NCBI RefSeq assembly: GCF_014050525.1
Contig: NZ_JACGAG010000004.1
Coordinates: forward strand, 1-64,000
Length of the DNA: 64,000 nucleotides
DNA from: Clostridium sp. cel8
GTDB taxonomy: Bacteria > Bacillota > Clostridia > Clostridiales > Clostridiaceae
Direction: 5' to 3'
The translations under genes were made by a program, and so were the position numbers. This document shows, in pieces, positions 9,003-17,930 of the stretch. Position 1 is the stretch's first letter, and every line of letters starts with the position of its first letter. The notes below the pieces were generated by a model. It saw only the letters and a program-made list of their open reading frames with translations, was not told the DNA's origin and searched no databases.

Positions 9003-10148
9003 ATGAAGATTACTAACATAACTACTTATAAAGTAAAACCTAGGTGGATATTTGTAAAGGTAGATACAGATGAAGGAATATCCGGATGGGGAGAATTAAT
9101 ATCTGGAACAAAAACTGAAACTGTAGTAGCTGGTGTCAAAGAAATTTCTGAGGATATAATAGGCAAGGATCCTATGAAAATAGAAGATATGTGGCAATTT
9201 ATGTACCGTTACTTTTTTAGAGGCGGAGCTATAAATATGACAATAGTTTCAGGAATAGAAATGGCATTATGGGATATTAAAGGAAAGTACTATAATATTC
9301 CTGCATATGAATTCCTTGGAGGAGCAGCAAGAGATAGGCTTATGGTATATTCTTGGATAGGAGGAGATAGACCATCAGATGTTGGAGAACAAGCTCTTGA
9401 CAGAAAAAATAAGGGATTTAAAGCGGTAAAGATGAATGCAACTTCTGAACTTCACTATATTGATTCCTTTGACAAGGTTCAGGGAGTAATAGACAGAATG
9501 GCAAGTATAAGAGAAAAGGTTGGAAACGACATACAGGTAGGTATAGATTTCCACGGAAGAGTTCATAAGGCTATGGCTAAGGTTATAGCAAAAGAAATAG
9601 AACAGTTTAGACCTATGTTTATTGAAGAGCCTGTGCTTCCTGAAAATGAAGATGCACTTATTGAATTTGCAAAAAAGTGTCCTATACCTGTTGCTACAGG
9701 AGAAAGACTGTATACAAGATGGGGATTTAAGAATATACTTCAAAGTGGAGCTGTAGACATAATACAGCCAGACATTGCAATAACAGGAGGAATTTTAGAA
9801 GGCAAAAAAATAGCAGCCATGGCTGAAGCATATGATGTAGCAGTAGCTCCACATGCTCCTTATGGACCTATATCTTTAGCTGCAACTTTCCAGTTAGATG
9901 CATGTACTCCTAATGTATTTATTCAAGAACAAAGTCTTGGAATACATTATAATAGAGGTTTCGATCTATTAGATTTTGTAAATAATAAGGAAATATTTGA
10001 ATATAAAGATGGATTTGTAGATATTCCTAAAAAACCTGGACTTGGTATTGACATTAACGAAGATTATGTTAAGGAGATATCAGCTCAAGGATTGAAGTGG
10101 AAAAATCCTAAATGGAGAAATTATGATGGAACTATAGCTGAATGGTAA
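9003..10148 (+). CDS. dgoD: Galactonate dehydratase-like enolase-superfamily enzyme
   Basis: This enzyme dehydrates an aldonate to its 2-keto-3-deoxy acid. It tracks E. coli DgoD along its full length: WIFVKVDTDEG near the N-terminus, the metal Asp and general acid His in GIDFHGRV, metal Glu in FIEEPVL and ATGERLY, catalytic His in APHAPYGP, then QEQSLGIHYN and a C-terminal TIAEW. At 381 residues it is essentially DgoD length. The ATG at 9003 follows AAAGGAG. Classical DgoD uses free galactonate, and a kinase then acts. Here no kinase gene exists and the substrate probably arrives phosphorylated, so specificity may have shifted to the 6-phosphate (inference). Confidence 0.85.
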   Translation: MKITNITTYKVKPRWIFVKVDTDEGISGWGELISGTKTETVVAGVKEISEDIIGKDPMKIEDMWQFMYRYFFRGGAINMTIVSGIEMALWDIKGKYYNIPAYEFLGGAARDRLMVYSWIGGDRPSDVGEQALDRKNKGFKAVKMNATSELHYIDSFDKVQGVIDRMASIREKVGNDIQVGIDFHGRVHKAMAKVIAKEIEQFRPMFIEEPVLPENEDALIEFAKKCPIPVATGERLYTRWGFKNILQSGAVDIIQPDIAITGGILEGKKIAAMAEAYDVAVAPHAPYGPISLAATFQLDACTPNVFIQEQSLGIHYNRGFDLLDFVNNKEIFEYKDGFVDIPKKPGLGIDINEDYVKEISAQGLKWKNPKWRNYDGTIAEW

Positions 10149-10192
10149 TATAGCTGAACTGTTATTTGAAAATTTAGACTTTTATTTAAAAA

Positions 10193-10242
10193 AAGAAGGA
10201 GTATATATTGATTTTAAGAAAATATATACTTCTTCTGTTTTT
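10193..10242. terminator. Bidirectional terminator between dgoD and galE
   Basis: AAGAAGGAGTATATAT pairs with ATATATACTTCTTC across a short loop. A-rich sequence lies on the left and T-rich on the right, so it can stop both the sugar-acid operon and the converging galE transcript. Confidence 0.75.
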
Positions 10243-10245
10243 ATT

Positions 10246-11232
10246 CTATTGTTCATATCCATTAGGATGACTGGAATGCCATTTCCATGCGGTATCTATA
10301 ATAGTTTCGAGAGAATTGAATTTAGGCTTCCAGCCTAATTCGTTTATAGCTTTATCTGAAGAGGCTATTAAAATGGCAGGATCACCTGCACGTCTTTCTG
10401 AAATCTCAGATTTTATATTTATTCCAGTAACTTTTCTTGCTACATTAATTACTTCTTTTACAGAAAATCCCTTTCCATTTCCCAAATTGTAGATTCTACT
10501 ATCTCCTCCATTTTGAAGCCTTTTTAAAGCCAATAAATGAGCAGATGCAAGATCAGAAACATGAACATAATCTCTAACACAAGATCCGTCTGGAGTTTTA
10601 TAGTCATCTCCAAAAATCATTATCTTTTCCATTTTACCTGAAGCAGCTTGAAGTATTATTGGTATTAAATGAGTTTCTGGATTATGATCTTCACCTATTT
10701 TTCCATTTATATGGGCACCGCAAGCATTAAAATATCTAAGAGCTGTGTATTTTATGCCATAGGCTCTGTCACACCATTTTAGTATTTTTTCTACGGCTAA
10801 TTTTGATTCACCATAAGGATTTGTAGGCAGCGTTCTGTCACTTTCCTGTATTGGAGTATTTTGTGGTTCACCATAAGTTGCAGCAGTTGAAGAAAATACA
10901 ATATATTTCACATCATGTCTTTTCATTGCCTCTAGAAGTTTTATAGTTGAGTAAATATTGTTTTCAAAGTATTTTAGAGGGTTTTCCACACTTTCACCTA
11001 CTAGTGAGTTTGCTGCAAAATCTATTACTGCATCAATGTGATTTTCGGTGAATACTTTGTCTAAAATATAGTCATCTCTTAAATCTCCAACATAAAGTTT
11101 TCCACCTAGAAGAGAGGCTTTATGACCAGTTTGAAGATTGTCAAGTACTATTACATTAATATTTTGTTCTAATAAGTGGGCTACCATATGACTTCCTATG
11201 TATCCTGCTCCACCACAAACTAATATATTCAT
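10246..11232 (-). CDS. galE: UDP-glucose 4-epimerase
   Basis: This enzyme interconverts UDP-glucose and UDP-galactose with tightly bound NAD. The 328-residue short-chain epimerase has the Rossmann motif GGAGYIGSH at the N-terminus, the catalytic Ser/Thr region FSSTAATYGEP, the catalytic pair in YGESKLAVEK, and the family blocks FNACGAH and GDGSCVRDYVHV-like (here PDGSCVRDYVHVSDL). The ATG at 11232 follows an AGGAGG site. It stands alone on the minus strand, converging on the sugar-acid operon and divergent from manA. No other Leloir gene is in the window, so it may serve envelope polysaccharides as well as galactose use. Confidence 0.93.
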   Translation of the reverse strand: MNILVCGGAGYIGSHMVAHLLEQNINVIVLDNLQTGHKASLLGGKLYVGDLRDDYILDKVFTENHIDAVIDFAANSLVGESVENPLKYFENNIYSTIKLLEAMKRHDVKYIVFSSTAATYGEPQNTPIQESDRTLPTNPYGESKLAVEKILKWCDRAYGIKYTALRYFNACGAHINGKIGEDHNPETHLIPIILQAASGKMEKIMIFGDDYKTPDGSCVRDYVHVSDLASAHLLALKRLQNGGDSRIYNLGNGKGFSVKEVINVARKVTGINIKSEISERRAGDPAILIASSDKAINELGWKPKFNSLETIIDTAWKWHSSHPNGYEQ

Positions 11233-11425
11233 TATAAATTCCTCCTAAAAATTATTGATTAAATTATAGCAGAAAAAAATGTACAAACTATAATATAATT
11301 GTAAATTAATTATTTATTTAAAGTATAAAAATATTTTAATACTAGGTTATAATATAATTAGAATTAGGTAATGATACATTTGATTGATTTAAAAATAAAA
11401 TTTTATATGTAAGGAGATGCTTTTT

Positions 11426-12406
11426 ATGTACCCAATAAAATTTAAAAGCTTATATTATGATAAAATATGGGGTGGAAGAGGTTTTGAAGTATTTAGAGAT
11501 GATCTCCCAGAGGGCAAGATAGGAGAGAGTTGGGATGTAGCATGTCATCCAAATGGAATGAGTATAGTAGCAAATGGGAATTTTAGTGGTATGAGGTTCG
11601 ATGAGCTCATTGAAAAAGAAGGAGATAAATTATTAGGAACGAAGATAGATAAAGACAATTTTCCGTTACTTGTAAAGCTCATCAATGCTACTGATAACCT
11701 TTCGATACAAGTACATCCAGATGATGAATATGCAAATAGAGTAGAAAATCAAATGGGAAAAACAGAAGCTTGGTATGTAATAGAAGCACTTCCTGGTGCA
11801 AGTTTGATAGTTGGTACCAAAGAGGGATGTACTATTGAAGAATTTAAAGAAGGAATTTTAAGTGGGAAATTAGAAAGCTATATGAATAGAATACCTGTTA
11901 AAAAAGGAGATGTGTATTTTATTCAAAGTGGCATGGTACATGCTATATGTGAAGGAGTCACTGTAGCAGAAATACAACAGAGCAGTGATGTAACTTATAG
12001 GGTGTATGATTATGGGAGAGGAAGAGAGTTACATATAGATAAGGCATTAGATGTAGTAAATTTAAATTTGAAAGGTAAAAACACAAGAGGAATTAAAGTA
12101 GAAAAAGAAGGATATTCAAAAACATACTTGTGTCTTTCAGAAAAATTTACTATGGAATTATATGATATATCATCTAAAGTAGATGAATGTAGTGATGAGG
12201 AGAGATTTTATATATTTACTTGTGTAGATGGACAGGGAAGTATAGTATACGATACTGGAATGGAAGAGATAAAAAAAGGAGATAGCCTTCTAATTCCAGC
12301 TACTTTGGGAGAATATACATTAAAAGGTAATATGAAATTAATAAGAAGTTATGTTCCTGATGTTTCTAAAGTTAAAAAGGAAATTTTAAGTGAGATTGAA
12401 AAATAA
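11426..12406 (+). CDS. manA: Mannose-6-phosphate isomerase, class I
   Basis: This zinc enzyme interconverts mannose 6-phosphate and fructose 6-phosphate. It shows the cupin metal ligands: QVHPDDEYA near residue 95, GKTEAWYV with the metal Glu, and GMVHAICEGV with the third His. The Arg of VTYRVYDYGR is also present. The ATG at 11426 is chosen because the upstream ATG at 11417 overlaps the AAGGAG ribosome site; this gives 326 residues, like Bacillus ManA. It is monocistronic, with a strong terminator just after it. It supplies mannose for catabolism or for GDP-mannose in envelope glycans. Confidence 0.92.
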   Translation: MYPIKFKSLYYDKIWGGRGFEVFRDDLPEGKIGESWDVACHPNGMSIVANGNFSGMRFDELIEKEGDKLLGTKIDKDNFPLLVKLINATDNLSIQVHPDDEYANRVENQMGKTEAWYVIEALPGASLIVGTKEGCTIEEFKEGILSGKLESYMNRIPVKKGDVYFIQSGMVHAICEGVTVAEIQQSSDVTYRVYDYGRGRELHIDKALDVVNLNLKGKNTRGIKVEKEGYSKTYLCLSEKFTMELYDISSKVDECSDEERFYIFTCVDGQGSIVYDTGMEEIKKGDSLLIPATLGEYTLKGNMKLIRSYVPDVSKVKKEILSEIEK

Positions 12407-12425
12407 CAGTATGTTATTTGACTTC

Positions 12426-12460
12426 AAGGGTATAGGCAGCTGCCTATACCCTTTTAATTT
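12426..12460. terminator. Perfect palindromic terminator after manA
   Basis: A 28-bp perfect inverted repeat (12426-12453, AAGGGTATAGGCAG and its complement) is followed by TTTTAATTT. It is a strong intrinsic terminator. Confidence 0.85.
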
Positions 12461-12519
12461 CAAAAGATTATTTAAAAACTAAAATTATATAAAAAATATA
12501 AAAAAAATTAAATAAGTAC

Positions 12520-12548
12520 TTGCAATATAATAATTATTATTATATAAT
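12520..12548 (+). promoter_or_regulatory. Rubrerythrin promoter with PerR-box-like palindrome in the spacer
   Basis: A -35 TTGCAA (12520-12525) and -10 TATAAT (12543-12548) are 17 bases apart. The spacer holds the perfect palindrome ATAATAATTATTAT (12527-12540), close to the clostridial and Bacillus PerR operator core. A repressor bound there would block RNA polymerase. A nearly identical palindrome lies upstream of the oxidoreductase at 17218. Confidence 0.6.
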
Positions 12549-12623
12549 AATAACTGTTGAAGGAAAAATAAAACTTGATTAATAAAATGATAAAAATTGA
12601 TTAATATAAGGAGGATATTTATT

Positions 12624-13169
12624 ATGAAAAAATTTGTATGTACAGTATGTGGTTATGTTTATGAAGGTGAAAAGGCACCAGAGAAATGCCCTGTATGCGG
12701 AGCAACTGCTGATAAATTCGTTGAAAAAACTGATGATTCTATGTCTTGGGCTGATGAACATAAAGTTGGAGTAGCAAAGGGAGTTGATCCTGAAGTTTTA
12801 CAGGGATTAAGAGATAACTTTACTGGTGAATGTTCAGAAGTTGGAATGTATCTTGCAATGGCACGTCAGGCAGACAGAGAGGGATATCCAGAAGTAGCTG
12901 CAACTTATAGAAAGGCTGCTGAAGAAGAAGCAGTACATGCATCAAAATTTGCAGAACTTTTAGGTGAAGTATTGACAAATGATACTAAGAAAAATCTTCA
13001 AATGAGAGTAGATGCTGAAAGAGGAGCTTGTGCTGGTAAGAAAGCATTAGCTACACGTGCTAAGAAATTAAACTACGATGCAATCCATGATACAGTTCAT
13101 GAAATGGCAAAAGATGAAGCTAGACATGGAGCAGCTTTCCAAGGTTTATTAAACAGATATTTTAAATAA
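12624..13169 (+). CDS. rbr: Reverse rubrerythrin (rubredoxin domain N-terminal), peroxide reductase
   Basis: This cytoplasmic non-heme iron peroxidase reduces hydrogen peroxide with electrons from NADH:rubredoxin oxidoreductase. The rubredoxin domain is N-terminal (CTVCG and CPVCG pairs within residues 5-25) and a ferritin-like diiron domain follows, with ligands in [19 protein letters not shown] and DEARHGAAF. This reversed order is typical of clostridial Rbr3/revRbr proteins. The ATG at 12624 follows an AGGAGG site; length is 181 residues. It stands alone behind a promoter with a PerR-like palindrome, and its likely electron donor lies 3 kb downstream. Confidence 0.9.
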   Translation: MKKFVCTVCGYVYEGEKAPEKCPVCGATADKFVEKTDDSMSWADEHKVGVAKGVDPEVLQGLRDNFTGECSEVGMYLAMARQADREGYPEVAATYRKAAEEEAVHASKFAELLGEVLTNDTKKNLQMRVDAERGACAGKKALATRAKKLNYDAIHDTVHEMAKDEARHGAAFQGLLNRYFK

Positions 13170-13230
13170 AATATTGAATTTATCTGAATTAACCATTTTA
13201 AGTTATTCCAAAATTCATAATTAGATATAT

Positions 13231-13279
13231 AAAGGTAAGCTAGACCTAGTATTAGGTCCAAGCTTACCTTTATTATTAT
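13231..13279. terminator. Bidirectional terminator between rubrerythrin and the CHAP-like gene
   Basis: AAAGGTAAGCT pairs with AGCTTACCTTT, and GACCTA pairs with TAGGTC inside. T-rich sequence follows on the plus side. It serves converging genes. Confidence 0.75.
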
Positions 13280-13311
13280 TAATTTAAAAGAGTTTAAATT
13301 ACATGTAATAT

Positions 13312-14583
13312 TTATGATAAATACATAAAATAAGATATTTTATCTTTTATTGGAGTTGAAAAGTTAATGTTTCTTATATGATAGGCATCATTTCCATACT
13401 CATTTCCTTGATTATCACATACATATCCGTAATTAAAATGTTTAGGGTCAACCCAACCCATAAATGTGTAAGCATGAGTAGGTCCAGATGAATCGTAGGC
13501 AATTGTAAAGCAGATATCTCCAGGTAGCAAAATAGATAAATCTTCAGATTTTTTCCAACCCATATTTAAAAGTACATTTGTTAGACTACGAGTATTTGAT
13601 ATATTTTTTGGAATATTTATTCCAATACTTCTTAAAGCTTCACTTTGATAAAATGCACAATTGTTTCTATATGGATCATCATTAGGTAACTCGGATGCAT
13701 GTACACTTACAGCTCTTGAATATACATCATTTCTATTTTTGTAATTCATAAGATAATTATACAATTTTACTCCTGTACTTGATTGAACCCTTTTGCCATT
13801 CGATATTGTAGTTACTGGCTTAAATGGATTTATAGTTAAATTTAATGTTATGTTCCCATAGTCTGCTATACTTCCTGTAAAAGTGTAATGACCAGGAGCA
13901 TTTGTATTGTCTAATGATTTGTTCCATGAAACACTTACTGAAGATGTTGAGCCATTTGACATGTGAGCAGTAACTAGAGTAGGAAGATTAAATGTATCAC
14001 CTTGATTTATTATTTTACTAATATTATCAACATAAGATATTACTGGAGCGGTTTTAAATTTTACTATAGTAGGATTAGAAAGCTGTTTGCCAAATTTTGA
14101 TACTATGCCATTTGATATAGATAAACTATAGTTGCTTTCAGGATTAAGGGTTACAAGTGATGATATTGTAACAACTTGCTCAGTACTATCCATAGTCATA
14201 TCAATTGGTAAAGTTTTGCCACTAGAAGTATCTTTTAATTTTATTTTGTCTTTTAATTTATTCAGCTCAACAGGTTCATTGAAAGTTACCTTCCATGATT
14301 TTTTTACTGGTACATTTTCTTTTGTAATTACATTTTCACTATTTTTAGATTCAGTTTTTAGATTAGTATTTATTTCCTGTGATTCTATATATGTAGTTTT
14401 AGAATTATTATCTTCTTCAATATTAGATCCTAAATCATTTTTTATTATGGAAGAATTAGAACTTATAGAAGATTCTATAGATTGCTTGTCTACAATTTCT
14501 TTAGCAAATACTGCATGTCCAGGAAGCTGTGTAAGTGCATATATTCCACAAATAAATATTATATTTTTTGTGATTTTTTTCAT
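13312..14583 (-). CDS. Secreted Ig-like and CHAP/NlpC-like cell-wall protein
   Basis: This exported protein probably acts on peptidoglycan or amide bonds at the cell surface. It starts with a signal peptide (hydrophobic KNIIFICGIYALTQLPG then cleavage near VFAKE). A Ser/Asn-rich low-complexity stretch (about 25-90) follows, then a Big_5-like Ig domain (about 93-180; SWKVTFNEPV) and a second Ig/Big_4-like domain (about 185-258). The C-terminal domain of about 160 residues has a possible catalytic Cys in NNCAFYQSEAL, His in THAYTFMGW and a polar residue in CDNQGNEYG, a CHAP/amidase-type arrangement. No sortase signal or choline-binding repeats are seen. A ribosome site AGGAGG lies upstream of the ATG. 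The exact substrate is unknown. Confidence 0.7.
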   Translation of the reverse strand: MKKITKNIIFICGIYALTQLPGHAVFAKEIVDKQSIESSISSNSSIIKNDLGSNIEEDNNSKTTYIESQEINTNLKTESKNSENVITKENVPVKKSWKVTFNEPVELNKLKDKIKLKDTSSGKTLPIDMTMDSTEQVVTISSLVTLNPESNYSLSISNGIVSKFGKQLSNPTIVKFKTAPVISYVDNISKIINQGDTFNLPTLVTAHMSNGSTSSVSVSWNKSLDNTNAPGHYTFTGSIADYGNITLNLTINPFKPVTTISNGKRVQSSTGVKLYNYLMNYKNRNDVYSRAVSVHASELPNDDPYRNNCAFYQSEALRSIGINIPKNISNTRSLTNVLLNMGWKKSEDLSILLPGDICFTIAYDSSGPTHAYTFMGWVDPKHFNYGYVCDNQGNEYGNDAYHIRNINFSTPIKDKISYFMYLS

Positions 14584-14941
14584 TTTAAATATTCCTCCTC
14601 TCTTTTATTTTCTTCTAGCATAAGTTTATTTGATATCAGTAATTGTAAATTTAAATAAGTCATCACTTCATGATATAATGATTTCGCTGAAAAATCAAAA
14701 TATATCAGTAAAGGATGACTTAGTTATAATTATAGCATTAAATATTGAGGGCGAAAACACCTATTATAAAATTTATGAAATAATTTAAAAAACTATAAGT
14801 TTTAAGTATTTAACAAAATAATATATATTATAATAGTGTTTAATTTAAAATGATATTAGTAAGTTTAAGTTTTGGAATAGGTATTAATTATAATTAGTTG
14901 AATAATATAAATTATATAATAAACACAAAGGTGGAGATGAT
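14584..14941. other. Divergent intergenic region between CHAP-like gene and YihY gene
   Basis: This 358-base AT-rich stretch holds divergent promoters. TAAGTCATC (about 14656) and GATGACTTA (about 14713) form a 9-base inverted repeat about 50 bases apart, and GATATCAGTAA/ATATCAGTAA occurs twice. No gene or known RNA family was recognised. Confidence 0.45.
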
Positions 14942-15757
14942 ATGCACAAAAGGTTACTACACTATTTAAAATATGTGATAATAAGATTTATAAAGGATGA
15001 TGTTATGGCACTATCCTCTCAGCTTGCATATAGTCTTATATTTTCGTTTTTCCCATTTTTGATATTTATAATAAGTCTTATAGGATATATGCCAATTGAA
15101 AGTGGTGATGTACTTACAATACTAAATGGAATATTTCCAGAAGACATATTGAATCTTATAGATAATACTGTTATAAGTGTAGTAGATACTAGAAACAGCA
15201 AAATATTAATTCTAAGTTTGATTTTTACTATTTGGACTGCTTCTAGTGGATTTCAGGCTGTTATAAGAGGACTTAATATGGCATATGGATTGGAAGAGAA
15301 AAGAAGTATTCTTAAACTTTATGCCACATCATTTTTAGGAACAATTGGATTTATAATTATTATGTTGATAACTAGTATGCTTTTAGTATTTGGTCAGATT
15401 ATTGGAGAATTTTTAATGTATGAGTTTAGTTTTCCCTATGAGTTTAATATTTTTTGGAATATTATAAGATATATTGTAATGTTTTTTTCTATAAATTTTA
15501 TATTTGCTGCAGTTTATAAATATGCACCTAGTATTAATCTTAGATGGAGAGAAGTGATAAGCGGAACACTTTCAGCTACTTTTAGTCTTGTAATTGTGTC
15601 AATTGGTTTTGCGTTTTATGTAAATAATTTTTCAAATTATTCTGTGCTTTATGGAAGTATAGGAGCAGTAATAGCTCTTCTTACATGGCTTTTTATTCTT
15701 TCTAATATAATAATATTAGGAGGAGAAATAAATGCGCTAGTATATAGAAAGAGATAG
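14942..15757 (+). CDS. YihY/BrkB-family integral membrane protein
   Basis: This inner-membrane protein belongs to the YihY/UPF0761 family, formerly misnamed ribonuclease BN. It is 271 residues with about six hydrophobic segments and the family marks MALSSQLAYSLIFSFFPFL near the N-terminus, WTASSGFQAVIRGLNMAYG in the middle and GSIGAVIALLTWLFI near the C-terminus. The molecular role is not established. The GGTGGAGATGAT sequence gives the ribosome site. It stands alone, ended by a 19-base-pair terminator. Confidence 0.85.
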   Translation: MHKRLLHYLKYVIIRFIKDDVMALSSQLAYSLIFSFFPFLIFIISLIGYMPIESGDVLTILNGIFPEDILNLIDNTVISVVDTRNSKILILSLIFTIWTASSGFQAVIRGLNMAYGLEEKRSILKLYATSFLGTIGFIIIMLITSMLLVFGQIIGEFLMYEFSFPYEFNIFWNIIRYIVMFFSINFIFAAVYKYAPSINLRWREVISGTLSATFSLVIVSIGFAFYVNNFSNYSVLYGSIGAVIALLTWLFILSNIIILGGEINALVYRKR

Positions 15758-15763
15758 ATTTAT

Positions 15764-15820
15764 AAAAAGATACAAAATGATGAAGGTAAAGTAGACTCCA
15801 TCATTTTGTATCTTTTTATA
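15764..15820. terminator. 19-bp perfect-stem bidirectional terminator
   Basis: AAAAAGATACAAAATGATG (15764-15782) pairs perfectly with 15799-15817 around a 16-base loop. The A-rich start and T-rich end let it stop both the YihY transcript and the converging oxidoreductase transcript. Confidence 0.85.
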
Positions 15821-15865
15821 AATGGCATAATTAAGTTATCTTGATTACTATAAGATTTAAATCTG

Positions 15866-17218
15866 TTAAAATAAAATATTTTCTTTTAATATTTCAGTTA
15901 TAGTAGTTTTATTTTGAATTGCTAGCATTATTTTACCTGAATTTTTAGTATCACCTAAAAGTATTCCACCTACAATTTTGTCTTCTTCATTGAAGAATAA
16001 TTTACAATAGTTTACTTTAGAAGGATCTGAATAAGAGATATTTTTTGACTCTTCAGTAAATTGACCACAGGAAAATAATTTACAATTCATAGAAGCAAAG
16101 TTTGTTGATGTAACAAATGAAGTAAAATGAGATTCATCACCTACAGAATTAGATCCTGCTATTTTACCCATTTTTACAGAAGCAGGCCAATTACCATATA
16201 CTGTTTTATTGTATTCACAAACATCTCCACATGCATAAATATCTTTTACTGATGTTTCCATTTTATCATTTACTATAATTCCCCTATCTGTTTTTATGCC
16301 AGCTCTTTCAGCTAATTGTTTATTAGGACGTATACCTACTGAAAATAGTACAATATCGCATTGTATAGTTTTGCCACTTTTTAATTTTACATTGGAAACT
16401 TTAGAGGTACCTTCAATTTCAGAAACACTGTCACCTAGAATTATTTCAACGCCAGACTTATCAATTGATTTTTTAAACAATTTGGCACCCTCGCTGTCAA
16501 GTTGACGTGGTAAAAGTCTATTAGAAAATTCTACAATAGTTACAGAAAGACCTAACTTTTTTAGTTCCCAGGCTGCTTCAAGACCTAGTAATCCACCTCC
16601 TACTATTACTGCCTTTTTGCTTTTATTGGCGTAATTACGTATAGCGTATACATCTTTTAAAAATTTTAACGTAAATACACCTTCTTTATCAGTGCCATTT
16701 ATATTTGGAATAAAACTTGAGCTGCCGTTTGCCAATATTAATTTGTCGTATTCAAATTTTTCCCCATTTTCAGTTAAAACTTTTTTGGATTTTGTATCTA
16801 TATCCTTCACTGGAGTATTTAAAATAAGATCTATTTTATTTTTATCATACCATGACTGATCCTTTACATAAAAGTAATTGTCAGGTACATCTTCTGATAG
16901 ATATCCAGATAGTCTTGGTCTGTAATAGGTTGCATAATTTTCTGATGATATTATTTTTATAGATGTTTTACTGTTTTTAGATCTTATGGATTTTGCAGCA
17001 TTAAATCCTGCAGCACCATTTCCGATTATTACAAATTTAGATGAAATATTAGATGAATTTTCACTATTATTTTCTTCGCTATCATTTATCTCAACAAATT
17101 GACTTGAATCTGCACCACATACTGGACAAATTTTTGGAGGTTTTTCACCTTCAAATATCATTCCGCACACAAGACACTTCCATTTTTTATTTATGGATTG
17201 ATTTGTTTCATTATTCAT
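15866..17218 (-). CDS. NADH:rubredoxin oxidoreductase with fused N-terminal rubredoxin domain
   Basis: This FAD enzyme passes electrons from NADH to rubredoxin-type acceptors for oxygen and peroxide removal. Residues about 10-45 form a rubredoxin domain (CLVCG, CPVCG). After an Asn/Ser linker the pyridine-nucleotide oxidoreductase follows: FAD motif IIGNGAAGFNAA, NAD motif VIVGGGLLGLEAA, and second FAD motif IYACGDVCEY. The second ATG (17218) is chosen because the first (17224) abuts the AGGAGG site. At 450 residues it is longer than the stand-alone NROR (about 380) because of the fusion, so it may carry its own electron exit. A PerR-like palindrome lies just upstream, as for rubrerythrin. 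Confidence 0.87.
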   Translation of the reverse strand: MNNETNQSINKKWKCLVCGMIFEGEKPPKICPVCGADSSQFVEINDSEENNSENSSNISSKFVIIGNGAAGFNAAKSIRSKNSKTSIKIISSENYATYYRPRLSGYLSEDVPDNYFYVKDQSWYDKNKIDLILNTPVKDIDTKSKKVLTENGEKFEYDKLILANGSSSFIPNINGTDKEGVFTLKFLKDVYAIRNYANKSKKAVIVGGGLLGLEAAWELKKLGLSVTIVEFSNRLLPRQLDSEGAKLFKKSIDKSGVEIILGDSVSEIEGTSKVSNVKLKSGKTIQCDIVLFSVGIRPNKQLAERAGIKTDRGIIVNDKMETSVKDIYACGDVCEYNKTVYGNWPASVKMGKIAGSNSVGDESHFTSFVTSTNFASMNCKLFSCGQFTEESKNISYSDPSKVNYCKLFFNEEDKIVGGILLGDTKNSGKIMLAIQNKTTITEILKENILF

Positions 17219-17240
17219 ATTCATCCTCCTATTATTATTT

Positions 17241-17256
17241 AATAATAATTATTATT
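17241..17256 (-). promoter_or_regulatory. PerR-box-like palindrome upstream of the oxidoreductase
   Basis: AATAATAATTATTATT is a perfect 16-bp palindrome that shares the 14-bp core of the rubrerythrin operator. On the minus strand a TTGTAT (17264-17259) and TAAATA (17241-17236) frame it with 17 bases between, so it may again occupy the promoter spacer. Confidence 0.5.
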
Positions 17257-17453
17257 TAATACAATTATAATATATAAAATAAATAATATCAATAAAATAA
17301 GACTAATATTTAAATGTAATCAATTTCGATACAATAAAAAGATCTATTGACAAAATTTTCATAAATATATATAATTATAATGAAATTATTATGTATTTAT
17401 CAAAATATAACTTAATATTAATATTATTTTTATCATGATAGGGGAATATTTTT

Positions 17454-17930
17454 ATGTGTAATTGTGAGTGTAATTTTCAGTTGCTTGCTCCAGTTGATGG
17501 TAAAGTGTTAGATTTATCAATGGTTCCTGATAAGATTTTTTCTAGAAGAATAGTAGGTGATGGTGTTGCTATACAACCTAAGGGGAATATAATTGTTGCA
17601 CCTGCATGTGGAGAACTGTCTGTTGTTTTTAAAACAAATCATGCTTTTGGAATGATTCTTGAAAATAAAACCGAGGTTTTAGTACATATAGGAATAAATA
17701 CCCTAGAGTTAAATGGAAAAGGATTTGAAAGACTTGCAGCGGAAGGATCAAAAGTTAAAGTTGGGGATCCTATTATAAAGTTTGATAGAGATTATATGGA
17801 AAAGAAAGGTTACTCAGTTATTATTCCAGTTATTATTACTAATTTAGAAAATGTATCAAATATAAATTATTTAAATATCAATTCAAATGTAAAATCAGGA
17901 GAGGATGCAATTTTAGATTATAAATTATAA
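17454..17930 (+). CDS. PTS glucose-family EIIA (Crr-like) protein
   Basis: This soluble EIIA-Glc-type phosphocarrier is 158 residues. The fold marks are LLAPVDGKVLDLSMVPD at the N-terminus, GDGVAIQP, the first active-site His in FKTNHAFG and the phosphorylated His in VLVHIGINT, then KVKVGDPIIKFD. It stands alone, with no EIIBC in the window, so it may serve a permease lacking its own EIIA. The start is ATG at 17454 behind a weak GGGGAA site. In Firmicutes these lone EIIA proteins usually supply phosphate rather than control adenylate cyclase. Confidence 0.88.
   Translation: MCNCECNFQLLAPVDGKVLDLSMVPDKIFSRRIVGDGVAIQPKGNIIVAPACGELSVVFKTNHAFGMILENKTEVLVHIGINTLELNGKGFERLAAEGSKVKVGDPIIKFDRDYMEKKGYSVIIPVIITNLENVSNINYLNINSNVKSGEDAILDYKL

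Noticed and set aside
13312-14583. S-layer or sortase-anchored protein
   Set aside because: No SLH domains, LPxTG motif or anchoring tail; it is better described as secreted Ig/CHAP-like.
14132-14623. Plus-strand 163-residue open frame
   Set aside because: It is the antisense shadow of the secreted protein gene, which has a signal peptide, recognisable domains and a ribosome site.
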